A stretch of 64,000 nucleotides of DNA from positions 930,001 through 994,000 of the forward strand of contig NZ_JAJNMP010000001.1 in NCBI RefSeq assembly GCF_021044935.1, given 5' to 3'. Position numbers and translations under genes: made by a program. The notes beneath the pieces were generated by a model. That model ran no database searches, was not told the DNA's origin, and saw nothing but the letters and a program-made list of their open reading frames with translations. This DNA is from Agromyces cavernae. GTDB taxonomy: Bacteria > Actinomycetota > Actinomycetes > Actinomycetales > Microbacteriaceae. Shown here piece by piece: positions 16,383 through 25,867 of the stretch (its first letter is position 1; each line of letters opens with the position of its first letter).

Positions 16383-16464
16383 CGTGTCCACCCTTTCGAC
16401 TCGTCGTTCGTGACAATCCGAGCGTGGCCGCTCGGACGGACTGCGGCAACCCCTCGGGAAACCC

Positions 16465-16534
16465 TTGACAGGGTCATCCATCGCTCGTATGTTGGTAATC
16501 AATCAAGCAGTTGATCAAGCAACACATTGATCAA
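16465..16534 (+). promoter_or_regulatory. Consensus promoter with overlapping ArsR-type operators
   Basis: A -35 TTGACA (16465-16470), exactly 17 bp, then a -10 TATGTT (16488-16493): the best sigma-A promoter in the window. Two identical palindromes TTGATCAA (16511-16518 and 16527-16534), 16 bp centre to centre, and a half site ATCAA just upstream cover the likely transcription start. This is a natural place for autorepression by the ArsR protein encoded next. Confidence 0.8.
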
Positions 16535-16558
16535 CACGCAATCGATCGGAGGTGGGTG

Positions 16559-16954
16559 ATGATCGTGGATCCGAGTGCCGACGACCGCCTCGACCGCGCC
16601 TTCACGGCGCTGGCCGACCCGGTACGCCGTCGCATCATCGCCCGCCTGAGTCGCGGGCCGGCCACGGTCAACGAACTCGCCGAACCGTTCGAGATCACCA
16701 AGCAGGCGGTCTCGAAGCACATCCAGGTGCTCGAGCAGGCCGGCCTCGTCACGCGCACCCGCGACGCCCAGCGTCGCCCGGTGCACCTCGATGCCGCCGC
16801 CCTCGAGGCACTCACCGCGTGGATCGACCGCTACCGGCTGATCCACGAGCAGCAGTTCCGGGCACTCGACGCGCTGCTCGCCACCGACCGCGGCCGCGCC
16901 GCATCATCCGCCGGGGGCACCCCCGACGGCACACAGGAAGACGCAGAATCATGA
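16559..16954 (+). CDS. ArsR-family transcriptional regulator
   Basis: 131 residues. Winged helix: ALADPVRRRIIARLSRGPATVNELAEPFEITKQ with the recognition helix QAVSKHIQVLEQAGL. No metal-site cysteines are seen; this subgroup (paired with AHSA1/SRPBCC genes) is usually not metal-responsive. RBS GGAGG lies 6 bp before the ATG at 16559; an in-frame start at 16511 would place the operators inside the gene. The stop overlaps the next start (ATGA). Confidence 0.92.
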   Translation: MIVDPSADDRLDRAFTALADPVRRRIIARLSRGPATVNELAEPFEITKQAVSKHIQVLEQAGLVTRTRDAQRRPVHLDAAALEALTAWIDRYRLIHEQQFRALDALLATDRGRAASSAGGTPDGTQEDAES

Positions 16955-17424
16955 CGAACCCCGTCACCATCACCGCCCCCGAGGGGCTTCCCTTCATCGA
17001 CATCGAGCGCGAGATCGACGCCCCCGTGGCTGCGGTGTTCAACGCGCATCGCGACCCCGAGCTCATCACGCAGTGGCTCGGGCCGAACGGCTACGAGATG
17101 AACGTCGAGCGCTGGGACTTCGTCTCGCAGGGCGGCTACCGCTACGTGCACACGAACGCCGAGGGCGAATCCTTCGCGTTCCGGGGCACGTTCCACACCG
17201 TTCGCGAGAACGAGTTCGCCATCCAGACGTTCGAGTTCGAGGGCTACCCCGACGTCGTCGCGATCGAGGCGATGACGTTCGAAGACCTCGGCGACGGCCG
17301 CACCCGGCTGCGCATCCACTCGGTGTACCCCACCGTCGAGTCGCGCGACGGCATGGTTGCGAGCGACATGGAGACCGGCATCCGCGAGGGCTACGAACGC
17401 CTCGACGCGCTCGTCGCCGCCTGA
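16951..17424 (+). CDS. SRPBCC (AHSA1-like) protein
   Basis: 157 residues. START/Bet v1-like ligand-binding fold: IEREIDAPVAAVFNAHRDPELITQWLGP at the start and a long C-terminal helix (GMVASDMETGIREGYERLDAL). Translationally coupled to the ArsR gene; such pairs are common and the SRPBCC protein probably binds a hydrophobic ligand. Function unproven. Confidence 0.9.
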   Translation: MTNPVTITAPEGLPFIDIEREIDAPVAAVFNAHRDPELITQWLGPNGYEMNVERWDFVSQGGYRYVHTNAEGESFAFRGTFHTVRENEFAIQTFEFEGYPDVVAIEAMTFEDLGDGRTRLRIHSVYPTVESRDGMVASDMETGIREGYERLDALVAA

Positions 17425-17445
17425 TGCCCATCGCTGCCTGATCAT

Positions 17446-17495
17446 GGGCGAGCGGATGTCGCAGCGCGGCCTCGTGTCGCGGCATCCGCTCGCCC
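17446..17495 (+). terminator. Hairpin between SRPBCC and VOC genes
   Basis: Arms 17446-17462 and 17479-17495 are 17 bp with one mismatch (GAGCGGATGTCGC against GCGGCATCCGCTC). It lies 21 bp after the SRPBCC stop. The arm word GAGCGGATGTC is shared with the inverted repeat at 15329-15383. Confidence 0.6.
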
Positions 17496-17531
17496 TGCCA
17501 CTGAACGACCCACCCTGAAACGGAGCACATC

Positions 17532-17972
17532 ATGGACTGGACCCTCGAAGTCGTCATCGTGCCGGTGAGCGACCTCGACCGATCGATCGCCTTCTACCGC
17601 GACCAGGTCGGCTTCGCACTCGACCACGACACGCAGAACGAGCACATGCATGTCGCGCAGCTCACGCCGCGCGGCTCGGGGTGTTCGATCGTCATCGGCT
17701 CGTTGCCGGCGCAACAGGAGATGGCGCCAGGATCGTTGAAGGGCATCCAGCTCGTGGTCGCCGACGCGGCCGCCGCACGCGACGAGCTCACCTCGCGTGG
17801 GGTCGAGTGCAGCGAGATCCAGGTCATCGACCCGCGCGACGGCGGCACCTTCTTCGGGTTCGCCGACCCCGACGGCAACACCTGGGCCGTGCAGCAGATC
17901 AAGGCTCGCGCGGAGCGCCCCCTGATCCCGGCCGAGGCACGGCAGCGGTTCGGCGAAGACTCCGAGCGCTGA
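17532..17972 (+). CDS. VOC-family (glyoxalase-like) protein
   Basis: 146 residues. LEVVIVPVSDLDRSIAFYRDQVGF at the start and GGTFFGFADPDGNTWAVQQI at the end are the two VOC half-site strands; metal-ligand candidates are the early HMHVAQL His and Asp/Glu near the end. It is probably the third gene of the arsR cluster despite the hairpin between. Substrate unknown. Confidence 0.88.
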   Translation: MDWTLEVVIVPVSDLDRSIAFYRDQVGFALDHDTQNEHMHVAQLTPRGSGCSIVIGSLPAQQEMAPGSLKGIQLVVADAAAARDELTSRGVECSEIQVIDPRDGGTFFGFADPDGNTWAVQQIKARAERPLIPAEARQRFGEDSER

Positions 17973-18048
17973 CCGGCCAGACGACGGGCGGGCCGCGCCC
18001 TCACGGCCGGCCCGCCGGTCGGGCGGTGCCGATATCGTGGGCAGCATC

Positions 18049-19038
18049 ATGCAGACGCGCACCCTCGGCCGCACCGGCCGCACCGTTTCAGTCATCGGAC
18101 TCGGCACTTGGCAGCTCGGCGCCGACTGGGGCGACGTCGACGAGGGCCAAGCACTCGCCGTGCTCGACGCCGCGCGCGAAGCCGGCGTCACGTTCTTCGA
18201 CACCGCCGACGTCTACGGCGACGGCCGCAGTGAATCCCTCATCGGCCGCTGGCTGCGCGAACACCCCGACTCGGGTGTGACGGTCGCCACCAAGATGGGC
18301 CGGCGGATGCCCCAGGAGCATGCCAATTACTCCCTCGAGCACTTCCGCTCCTGGACGGACCGCTCGCGCGCGAACCTCGGCGTCGACCGGCTCGACCTCG
18401 TGCAGCTGCACTGCCCGCCGACCTCCGTGTTCGGCGACGACCGGGTGTTCGACGCGCTCAACACCCTCGTCGACGAGGGGGCCATCGCGAACTACGGCGT
18501 GAGCGTCGAGCAGGTCGAAGAAGCCCTCACCGCGATCGCCCGGCCGAACGTGGCCACCGTGCAGATCATCCTCAACGCGTTCCGGCTCAAGCCGCTCGAC
18601 CAGGTGCTGCCTGCCGCGGGCGCGGCGGGCGTCGGCATCATCGCGCGGGTCCCGCTCGCGAGCGGGCTGCTCTCGGGGCGCTACACCCTCGACACGCAGT
18701 TCGCGCCGAACGACCACCGCAGCTTCAACCGCCACGGCGAGTCGTTCGACGTCGGCGAGACCTTCTCGGGCGTCGACTACGCCACCGGCGTGCGCGCGGC
18801 GACGGAGTTCAGCGAGCTCGCCCACGACGCGGCACCCGAGCGCACGCCCGCGCAGGTCGCGCTCGCGTGGGTCGCGACCCAGCCGGGCGTGAGCACGGTG
18901 ATCCCGGGCGCACGCAACCCCGAGCAGGCACGGGCGAACGCCGCCGCGGGCTCGCTCGAACTGCCCGAGGATTTCGACGACGTCGTGCGCGAACTGTACG
19001 ACCGCGAGATCCGCACGCAGGTGCACGGCCGCTGGTAG
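18049..19038 (+). CDS. Aldo/keto reductase
   Basis: 329 residues, NADPH-dependent (beta/alpha)8 enzyme. Catalytic tetrad positions are visible: Asp and Tyr in FFDTADVYGDGRSE, Lys in VATKMGRR, His in LVQLHCPP. The cofactor motif STVIPGARNPEQARAN is near the end. It resembles the YccK/YhdN-type subfamily. The ATG at 18049 follows a weak RBS; an in-frame ATG four codons earlier is possible. Confidence 0.92.
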   Translation: MQTRTLGRTGRTVSVIGLGTWQLGADWGDVDEGQALAVLDAAREAGVTFFDTADVYGDGRSESLIGRWLREHPDSGVTVATKMGRRMPQEHANYSLEHFRSWTDRSRANLGVDRLDLVQLHCPPTSVFGDDRVFDALNTLVDEGAIANYGVSVEQVEEALTAIARPNVATVQIILNAFRLKPLDQVLPAAGAAGVGIIARVPLASGLLSGRYTLDTQFAPNDHRSFNRHGESFDVGETFSGVDYATGVRAATEFSELAHDAAPERTPAQVALAWVATQPGVSTVIPGARNPEQARANAAAGSLELPEDFDDVVRELYDREIRTQVHGRW

Positions 19039-19050
19039 CCGCGTCCCGCT

Positions 19051-19081
19051 GATCGAGGAGCGCGAAGCGCGTCTCGAGATC
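19051..19081. repeat. REP-like palindrome after the aldo/keto reductase gene
   Basis: Begins GATCGAGGAGCGC, centre GAA, ends GCGCGTCTCGAGATC: imperfect inverted repeat of the family also inside nagZ and anmK. It lies between converging genes (19038 and 19096) and may serve as a bidirectional terminator. Confidence 0.75.
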
Positions 19082-19095
19082 CCGCCCGCCGCGCG

Positions 19096-21534
19096 TCAGC
19101 CCGCTCGGAACTGCCAGCCCGTGATCTGCGCGGGATCCTCGCCGTGCTCGTAGGCGTACTCGCGTGCCGCAGCCCGGGCCGCGTGCCACTCGTCGGCGAT
19201 CTCGGCGACGCCGGGGCGTCCGGCGAGCCCGGGCACGCGGCGCAGCACGTCGAGCGCGAGCCGGAACCGGTCGAGATCGTTCAGGTGCAGCATGTCGAAC
19301 GGCGTGGTCGTGGTGCCCTTCTCGATGAACCCGCGCACGTGCAGGTTGGCGTGGTTGGTGCGCCGGTAGGCGAGCTGGTGGATCAGTGACGCGTAGCCGT
19401 GGAACGCGAATATCACGGGTGCCGATCGCGTGAAGACCGCGTCGAACTCGAGGTCGCGCATGCCGTGCGGATGGTGCGACGGGTCCTGGATGCGCATCAG
19501 GTCGACCACGTTCACGACCCGCACGGCGAGGTCGGGCAACCGTTCGCGCAGCAGTTGCGCGGCGGCGACCGTCTCCATGGTGGGCACGTCACCGGCGCAG
19601 GCGAGCACCACGTCGGGCACGGATGCCCCGGGGTCGTCGGCGTCGAACCCGGGCTCGTTGCCCGCCCACGCCCACACGCCGAGCCCGGCCGCGACGTGCG
19701 CGTCGGCTTCGTCGGCGGTGAGCCACTGCGGGTGCGGCTGCTTGCCGGCGACCACGACATTGACGCGGTTCTGCGTGTCGAACGCGTGGCGCATGACGGC
19801 GAGCATGGTGTTCGCGTCGGGCGGCAGGTACACCCGCACCACTTCGGCCTGCTTGTTGACGACGACGTTGAGGAAGCCCGGGTCCTGATGCGAGAAACCG
19901 TTGTGGTCCTGGCGCCACACGTGCGACGAGAGCACGTAGTTGAGCGATGCCACATCGCCGCGCCAGGGCACGTCCCTCGCGGACTCGAGCCACTTCGCGT
20001 GCTGGTTGAACATCGAGTCGACGATGTGGATGAACGCCTCGTAGCTCGTGATGAGCCCGTGCCGCCCCGTGAGCAGGTAGCCCTCGAGCATGCCCTGCAT
20101 GAGGTGTTCGCTGAGCGCCTCGATGACGCGTCCCGAGCGGGCGAGGTGCTCGTCGAGCGGATGCAGCCGAGCCGCCCACGCGCGTGACGTGACCTCGAAC
20201 ACGGCGCCGAGCCGGTTCGAGAGCACCTCGTCAGGGCCGAACAGGCGCACGTCGTCGGGGTTGTGGCGCATGAGCTCGGCGAACCAGGTGCCGAACGCCG
20301 TCATCGCCTGCCCGCTCGAGCCGCGCGCGTCGGGGTCGACCTCGAGCGCGAACGGCGCGGTGTCGGGCAGCTCGAGGGCCCGGACGATGCCGGCGTTCGC
20401 CGCCGGGGTCGCGCTCATGCGCAGGCCGCCCGTGGGTCGCACGACGTCGAGCCCGGCGACGGGGCGCCCTTCCCCGTCGAAGAGCTCCTCCGGACGGTAC
20501 GACCGCAGCCACTGCTCGAGCAGCGCGAGGTGCTCGGCGTTCTCGCGCACGCCCGAGAGCGGCACCTGGTGCGAGTGGAAGGTGCCCTCGACCTGCACGC
20601 CGTCGACGACGCGCGGGCCGGTCCAGCCCTTGGGCGTGCGCAGCACGATGGCGGGCCAGCGCGGCGCCGCCACGTCGAATGCTCCCGCCGAGGCATCCGC
20701 TCGGATATCGGCGATGCGGTCGTACGCCACGTCGATCGCGTCGGCCATGCGGGCGTGCACGGCCATCGGGTCCTCACCGTCGAAGCCGCCTGTGACCAGG
20801 AGCGGCTCGTACCCGTTGCCGCGCAGGAACTCGACGAGCTCGGACTCCGGGATGCGGGCGAGCAGGGTGGGGTTCGCGATCTTGAACCCGTTCAGGTGCA
20901 GGATCGGCAGCACCGCGCCATCGGTGAGGGGGTTGAGGAACGTGTGTGCCCGCCAGCTCGCGGCGAGCGGGCCGGTCTCGGCCTCGCCGTCGCCGATCAC
21001 GCACGCGACCACGAGACCCGGACTGTCGAGCGCCGCGCCGTAGGCGTGCATGAGCGAGTATCCGAGCTCGCCGCCCTCGTTGATCGATCCGGGCGTCTCG
21101 GGCGCCGCGTGCGACGGGATGCCGCCCGGGAACGAGAACTGGCGGAACAGCCGCTCCATGCCCGCACGGTCGGCCGTCACCGCAGGGAACAGCTCGGAGT
21201 ACGTGCCGTCGAGCCACGTGTTCGCGACCATCGCCGGGCCGCCGTGCCCCGGCCCGCACACGTAGAGCGTCGGCGTGCCGCGCTCGACGATCGCCCGGTT
21301 CAGGTGCGCATAGACGAGGTTGAGTCCGGGGGAGGTGCCCCAGTGCCCGAGCAGCCGGGGCTTGACGTCGTCGCGCTCGAGCGGTGCATCGAGCAGCGGG
21401 TTCCGCATCAGGTAGATCTGGCCCACGCTGAGGTAGTTGGCGGCCCGCCACCACGCGTCGACGATGTCGAGCGGCACGGATGCCGCGCCCCCGCCTCGAT
21501 CGAACCCCTCACCCTGCTCGGCTGCTGCGGCCAT
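19096..21534 (-). CDS. xfp: Phosphoketolase (xylulose-5-P/fructose-6-P)
   Basis: 812 residues, normal length. ThDP enzyme that splits xylulose-5-P and/or fructose-6-P to acetyl-phosphate and an aldose phosphate. Seen: GHWGTSPGLNLVYAHLNR, YVCGPGHGGPAMVANTWLDG, the ThDP/Mg motif GDGEAETGPLA, and SHQDPGFLNVV and RVYLPPDANTMLAV in the second half. It offers a shortcut from the pentose-phosphate pathway to acetyl units. No acetate kinase or phosphotransacetylase is next to it. Transcribed alone, divergent from the AEC transporter. Confidence 0.96.
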   Translation of the reverse strand: MAAAAEQGEGFDRGGGAASVPLDIVDAWWRAANYLSVGQIYLMRNPLLDAPLERDDVKPRLLGHWGTSPGLNLVYAHLNRAIVERGTPTLYVCGPGHGGPAMVANTWLDGTYSELFPAVTADRAGMERLFRQFSFPGGIPSHAAPETPGSINEGGELGYSLMHAYGAALDSPGLVVACVIGDGEAETGPLAASWRAHTFLNPLTDGAVLPILHLNGFKIANPTLLARIPESELVEFLRGNGYEPLLVTGGFDGEDPMAVHARMADAIDVAYDRIADIRADASAGAFDVAAPRWPAIVLRTPKGWTGPRVVDGVQVEGTFHSHQVPLSGVRENAEHLALLEQWLRSYRPEELFDGEGRPVAGLDVVRPTGGLRMSATPAANAGIVRALELPDTAPFALEVDPDARGSSGQAMTAFGTWFAELMRHNPDDVRLFGPDEVLSNRLGAVFEVTSRAWAARLHPLDEHLARSGRVIEALSEHLMQGMLEGYLLTGRHGLITSYEAFIHIVDSMFNQHAKWLESARDVPWRGDVASLNYVLSSHVWRQDHNGFSHQDPGFLNVVVNKQAEVVRVYLPPDANTMLAVMRHAFDTQNRVNVVVAGKQPHPQWLTADEADAHVAAGLGVWAWAGNEPGFDADDPGASVPDVVLACAGDVPTMETVAAAQLLRERLPDLAVRVVNVVDLMRIQDPSHHPHGMRDLEFDAVFTRSAPVIFAFHGYASLIHQLAYRRTNHANLHVRGFIEKGTTTTPFDMLHLNDLDRFRLALDVLRRVPGLAGRPGVAEIADEWHAARAAAREYAYEHGEDPAQITGWQFRAG

Positions 21535-21669
21535 CGTCTCCCCGTTCGTTCGGCTCGGCGTGCCCTTCGAGCGTAGGTCGCGGAGGTGTCGCCCGGGTAG
21601 CGTGGTGGCGATGATCCACCCCGAGACGACGAGCGACGCGCCCGCGACCCGAACGGGTGGCGGGCGCGC

Positions 21670-22590
21670 ATGATCGAGGTCTTCACGGGGTTCGCGGTCA
21701 TCGCGCTCGCGGTGATCGTCGGCTACATCGCCGGCCGCACCGGCGTACTCGGCCCCGAGGCACGGCCGGTGCTCGCACGGCTCAACTTCAGCGTGCTCGC
21801 GCCGTTCCTGCTCTTCTCGGTGCTCGCCCGGGCCGATGTCGGCGCCCTGTTCTCGGTGCTGCTGCCGGTCTCGGCGATCGCCGCGGTCGCGGTGATGCTC
21901 GTGTTCGCCCTCATCTCATTGCTCATCTGGCGACGCGGCATCGCCCGCACCGTCGTCGGCTCGCTCGGCTCGGGCTACGTCAACGCCAACAACTTCGGCA
22001 TCCCGATCGCCGTGTACATGCTGGGCGACGCGGCCTACTCGGCACCGATCGTGCTGCTGCAGCTGCTGCTGTTCGCCCCGATCGCGCTCGCGATCCTCGG
22101 CGCGAAGGTCACCGGTGCGACATCCGCGTGGCAGATCGTGCGCTCGACGATCACGAACCCCATCATCGTGGGCTCGCTGCTCGGCGTGCTCGTGGCCGTC
22201 ACCGGGCTCGAACTGCCGCCGATCGTGCTCGAGCCCATCGCCCTCATCGGCAACGCGGCGGTGCCGCTCATGCTCATCGCCTACGGGCTGTCGCTGCACG
22301 GGCAACGCCTGCTCGAGGCCGGCACCGGGCGTCGCGACGTGCTGCTCGCCTCGGCGTTGAAGCTCGTCGTCATGCCGCTCGCCGCCTGGGCGATCGGCCG
22401 CTTCGTGTTCGGCCTCGACGACGTCGCCCTGTACGCCGTCACGGTGCTCGCCGCGCTGCCGACCGCACAGAACGTGTTCAACTACGCGCAACGCTACGAG
22501 ACCGCCGAGATCGTCGCCCGCGACACCGTGTTCATCACGACGGTCGGTTCGGTGCCGGTGCTGCTCACGGTCGCATTCCTGCTCGGCTGA
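21670..22590 (+). CDS. AEC-family (auxin efflux carrier) transporter
   Basis: 306 residues, about ten hydrophobic segments in two inverted halves. Typical features: LNFSVLAPFLLFSVLAR in the first half, the NANNFGIPIAVYMLG crossover and ALPTAQNVFNYAQRY in the second. The family moves organic acids or similar anions; the substrate is unknown. The next gene starts 12 bp downstream. Confidence 0.9.
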   Translation: MIEVFTGFAVIALAVIVGYIAGRTGVLGPEARPVLARLNFSVLAPFLLFSVLARADVGALFSVLLPVSAIAAVAVMLVFALISLLIWRRGIARTVVGSLGSGYVNANNFGIPIAVYMLGDAAYSAPIVLLQLLLFAPIALAILGAKVTGATSAWQIVRSTITNPIIVGSLLGVLVAVTGLELPPIVLEPIALIGNAAVPLMLIAYGLSLHGQRLLEAGTGRRDVLLASALKLVVMPLAAWAIGRFVFGLDDVALYAVTVLAALPTAQNVFNYAQRYETAEIVARDTVFITTVGSVPVLLTVAFLLG

Positions 22591-22602
22591 CAAGGAGACC
22601 AG

Positions 22603-23346
22603 ATGCCGTTCCTCACCGACGACGGACACCCGCTCGACGAACTCGCGCTCGCGCAGCGGCCGGCCGACGGGTACCGCTTCGAACTGCGCGAGCCGTTCGT
22701 GTACGTCGATCCCGCCTCAGGGCGCCGTTATCCGGTCCCCGAGCAGTCCGGTCAGCGCGTCGAGACCGATCTCGCCTCGGTGCCGACCCTTGTTTGGGCC
22801 TTCATCGCGAGCTACGGCCGCCAGTCGGCGCCCGCCGTGATGCACGACGTGTACGCGGCCCCGACCGACGAACCGGTGACGCCCGACCGTCGCGCCGAAC
22901 TCGAGCGGCGGCGCGAGGTCGACCGGGTGTTCCGTACGGCACTGCGCGAGCAGGGCGTGCCGCTGCTGCGGTCGACGCTCATGTGGGCGTGGGTCTCGGC
23001 CGACCGCGAGCGCGGGCTCGCCGGCGTCGCCGGCGCGGTCTTCGTCTGGCAGGCCATCCTGGGGGCGATCGTCGTCGTCGCGGCATCCGTGCTCGCGTTC
23101 TGGAACATCGGATGGCTCGTGCTCGCGGTGCTGCCCGCGATCGCCGCCGTGCCGTGGTGGCGGCTCGCGCCGCTCATGCTGCTGCTCAACTATTCGGGCG
23201 CGGTGCTGTCGCCGCTCGTCGTGCTGCAGCTGCTCGCGGTCGCACCGTTCCGGCTCATCGAGGTGATCGTCGAGCTGGTGACCGGCGGCGACCCGGGATC
23301 GGTCGTGCGGCCGACCGCGGTCGGGCGGTCGGGGCGCCGGCGGTAG
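22603..23346 (+). CDS. DUF1353 protein with C-terminal membrane segments
   Basis: 247 residues. The DUF1353 core (about 45-135) shows TDLASVPTLVWAFI, AVMHDVYAA, and RREVDRVFRTALREQGVP, spaced as in the family. Two or three hydrophobic segments follow (AVFVWQAILGAIVVVAASVL, WLVLAVLPAIAAVPW, LSPLVVLQLLAV) and an Arg-rich end. DUF1353 is better known from phage-linked small proteins; the fusion to a membrane part suggests a different, envelope-associated role. RBS AAGGAG is good. Confidence 0.82.
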   Translation: MPFLTDDGHPLDELALAQRPADGYRFELREPFVYVDPASGRRYPVPEQSGQRVETDLASVPTLVWAFIASYGRQSAPAVMHDVYAAPTDEPVTPDRRAELERRREVDRVFRTALREQGVPLLRSTLMWAWVSADRERGLAGVAGAVFVWQAILGAIVVVAASVLAFWNIGWLVLAVLPAIAAVPWWRLAPLMLLLNYSGAVLSPLVVLQLLAVAPFRLIEVIVELVTGGDPGSVVRPTAVGRSGRRR

Positions 23347-23352
23347 CGAGGG

Positions 23353-25677
23353 TCAGACGGTGCCGGTCGCGCCCGGTGCCGCGGGCATCGAAGGGTCTGA
23401 CGGGCGCCGACGGTTGGCGCGGCCAGTCGAAGGTCGAGTCGGCCAGCGCTCAGGTGATACGATCCGGCGGCGAGCGTCGCGCTCGAGGGTGTAGTCCTCA
23501 GCATCCATCGCCTTGCCGAGCGTCATCTGCTCGCGGGCGGTCGCCTCGCGCACCGGGGCGTTGATCGCGAGGTTCGCCGCGAACCCGGCCGGTGCACGCG
23601 TACCGGCGGTGGTCTGTTCGCTCGCCGGCACATCGACGGGCAACGTCGCGTTCGCCGCCGCCGCGGCGGGTGGTGCGGCAGCGGCCTGGGGCTCGACGAA
23701 CTTCGGCGGCATGGTGCCGCGCAGGACGACGGGCGCGGGAGCGAAGCGTGGTTGGAACACGGCGATCGCCGTGAGGAGCACAAGCGCGATGGCAATCCAC
23801 GTGAGCGCCCAGGCCGTGTCGGTCTCGGTGTTCCCCGACCAGTCCGGCCAGAGCATGATGCCGAAGAACACCGCGGCGGAGGCGAGGAGCGCGTAGACCG
23901 ACCGGGGGATCATCGTGTACGCAAGCCACCTGCGCGCGTCCATCGGGCAGCGCTTCCACACACGCGAGCGCAGGATGAAACGGTGCAGCAGCTGGTTCAC
24001 CCAGATCAGAGCGGCGAGGATCAGGACCGCCGCGACGATCCAACCCCAGATCGAGAGGGACTCGGGCTCGCTGTCACGTCGCAACCATCCGACGCTCTCC
24101 TCGAACCCGGGCGCGGGTGCCGAGCCGTTGAACAGGTCGAACACCCCCGAGAAGAACGCCGAGATGTCGCGGAGCACGCCGGCGAGGAACTCGGAGACCG
24201 GCGGCAGCCCCGGCACGATCGCGGCGATCACGACGGCGGCGAGCACGTTGGCCGCCAGCGACTTCTTCGCGATGACCGCCAGGCGCGACTCGACGTACGC
24301 CACCGCCTTGGGCGGTCGCGGATAGTCGTCGCCGAGGAGGTTCAGTGCCGTCGGCTCGATGACCTCGGTGACGTTGTCGAAGTAGAGCGAGTGATCGAGG
24401 AACGGCTGACTCGTGTTGTGCACCGCATGCTCTTCTGGGCCGTCTGGTGTCGACGCGATCTCCGGGAAGTACGAGGCCCGCCAGCGCCGCTGCAGTGTCT
24501 TCGACCCGTCGGCGATAGGCCCGGCCGAGAACGGATCCCAGGTGGCCCAGTAGTTCTGCCAGACAAGGCGCTTCTCATCGGGGAGGTCGGCGTTGAGCGC
24601 GATCCACCTCTCGATCGGGCGGTACGGGGTGTTACGGCCGGGCCACGTGTCGGCGCCGAGCAGCACGACCGCGGCGCCGACGGTGGTGAGGCGTCGTACG
24701 TTGTAGGCGTTCGGCGTGAGTTCCTCGAGCAGCGCGTACGTTGCCACCGCGGCACCCTGCGAGTGCGCGAGCACGTGCACCTCGCCCGAGTCCCCCACGA
24801 GCCGCTTGGCGCGGGTCACCGCGTCGCGAACGACCATGCGCATCGCGCTCGCCCTCACCGGCCGCTCTCGCCAGGTCGCCGCGTCGCCGATCGATTCGAC
24901 GATCGTGTCGAGGGTGGCCTTCGCGACGTTCGCGAACCACGGGAAGATGAGCAGCGGGCTCAGCAGCGGCAGGATCGGCGTGAGCACGAGGCCGAGCGCC
25001 ACGATGAACACCCAGATCACGGCGAACAACAGGGTCGACGCTGCGAGGCGGACCAGGTCGATGGGGATGTTCAGCCACTTGGGCAGCAGCGTCTTCGTTT
25101 CGCCCCTGAGGTGACGCAGCAGGACGTACCAGTGCACGAGCACGAGCGTGTAGGCGAACAGGCGCAGCATGCGCCCGAACGCGCGCCACATGAAGGGGAC
25201 CGCCCATTTGAACACCGTGCGGCGATCGAGCGGCACGAACGCGTCCTCCCAGCGTGCCTCGACGATCGCGATCCGGCGCGTCGCCTTCTCAGGCTCGCCG
25301 ATCGGCCCCGTGCGCCGGGCACCCTGCTCGCCCTGCCGCTTCGGGAATGTCACCGTCGCGGTCACGACGGGCGTCTCGCCGGCGAGCGTGGACTCGTCGA
25401 TGACGACGCCGAACCCCTCCCGGTTGCCGCCGATCAGGGGGTCGCGCGCCAGCCACTCGAGCCGGCCGAGCAGCGGCTCGGCCCACTCGAGCAGGATCTG
25501 GCTCGTGTAGGCGTCGCCCATCCCGTGCACGACGACGAGCGCGACATCGAAGGGGGCGGCGAGTGCCCCGCCGGCCGTCTCGGCCTCGACGACTTCGGCC
25601 GGAGCTTCGGTGCCGGGCGCGGTTTCGGTGCCGGGCGCGGCTTCCGTGCCGGGCGCGGCTTCCGTGGAGATACGCAT
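23353..25677 (-). CDS. Large membrane protein with alpha/beta-hydrolase (lipase-like) core
   Basis: 774 residues, not a family I can name. The hydrolase core is indicated by VALVVVHGMGD near 40 (oxyanion region) and a nucleophile-elbow motif HVLAHSQGAAVATYAL with Ser near residue 304. About six hydrophobic segments flank it: two or three at about 170-270 and three more between 480 and 640. The N-terminus has four APGTE repeats before the first strand, and the C-terminus (about 650-774) is Pro/Ala/Arg-rich. Start at 25677 (MRISTEAAPG) has RBS GAGGAAGG. It probably acts at the membrane on a lipid or ester. The gene converges with DUF1353, with 6 bp between stops. Confidence 0.8.
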   Translation of the reverse strand: MRISTEAAPGTEAAPGTETAPGTEAPAEVVEAETAGGALAAPFDVALVVVHGMGDAYTSQILLEWAEPLLGRLEWLARDPLIGGNREGFGVVIDESTLAGETPVVTATVTFPKRQGEQGARRTGPIGEPEKATRRIAIVEARWEDAFVPLDRRTVFKWAVPFMWRAFGRMLRLFAYTLVLVHWYVLLRHLRGETKTLLPKWLNIPIDLVRLAASTLLFAVIWVFIVALGLVLTPILPLLSPLLIFPWFANVAKATLDTIVESIGDAATWRERPVRASAMRMVVRDAVTRAKRLVGDSGEVHVLAHSQGAAVATYALLEELTPNAYNVRRLTTVGAAVVLLGADTWPGRNTPYRPIERWIALNADLPDEKRLVWQNYWATWDPFSAGPIADGSKTLQRRWRASYFPEIASTPDGPEEHAVHNTSQPFLDHSLYFDNVTEVIEPTALNLLGDDYPRPPKAVAYVESRLAVIAKKSLAANVLAAVVIAAIVPGLPPVSEFLAGVLRDISAFFSGVFDLFNGSAPAPGFEESVGWLRRDSEPESLSIWGWIVAAVLILAALIWVNQLLHRFILRSRVWKRCPMDARRWLAYTMIPRSVYALLASAAVFFGIMLWPDWSGNTETDTAWALTWIAIALVLLTAIAVFQPRFAPAPVVLRGTMPPKFVEPQAAAAPPAAAAANATLPVDVPASEQTTAGTRAPAGFAANLAINAPVREATAREQMTLGKAMDAEDYTLERDARRRIVSPERWPTRPSTGRANRRRPSDPSMPAAPGATGTV

Positions 25678-25867
25678 CGCGGGGGCCTTCCTCGGAGTGA
25701 CATCTGAGCGAACGCTAGCGCTCCCGGCCCTTTCGCGGAACAGTGACCGGCCGCATCCGATGTCAGTGCTGGCCCTGATCCCATGGGCGGGCATCGGAAT
25801 CTACCGTTGAACACGATCGCCGCTTCCGGACTGCAGGGGGAACTGTCACCGGGATCGCGGCGGTCGC

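Noticed and set aside
22603-23346. DUF1353 gene as sign of a prophage
   Set aside because: No integrase, structural or lysis gene nearby; base composition matches neighbours and the protein is fused to membrane segments.
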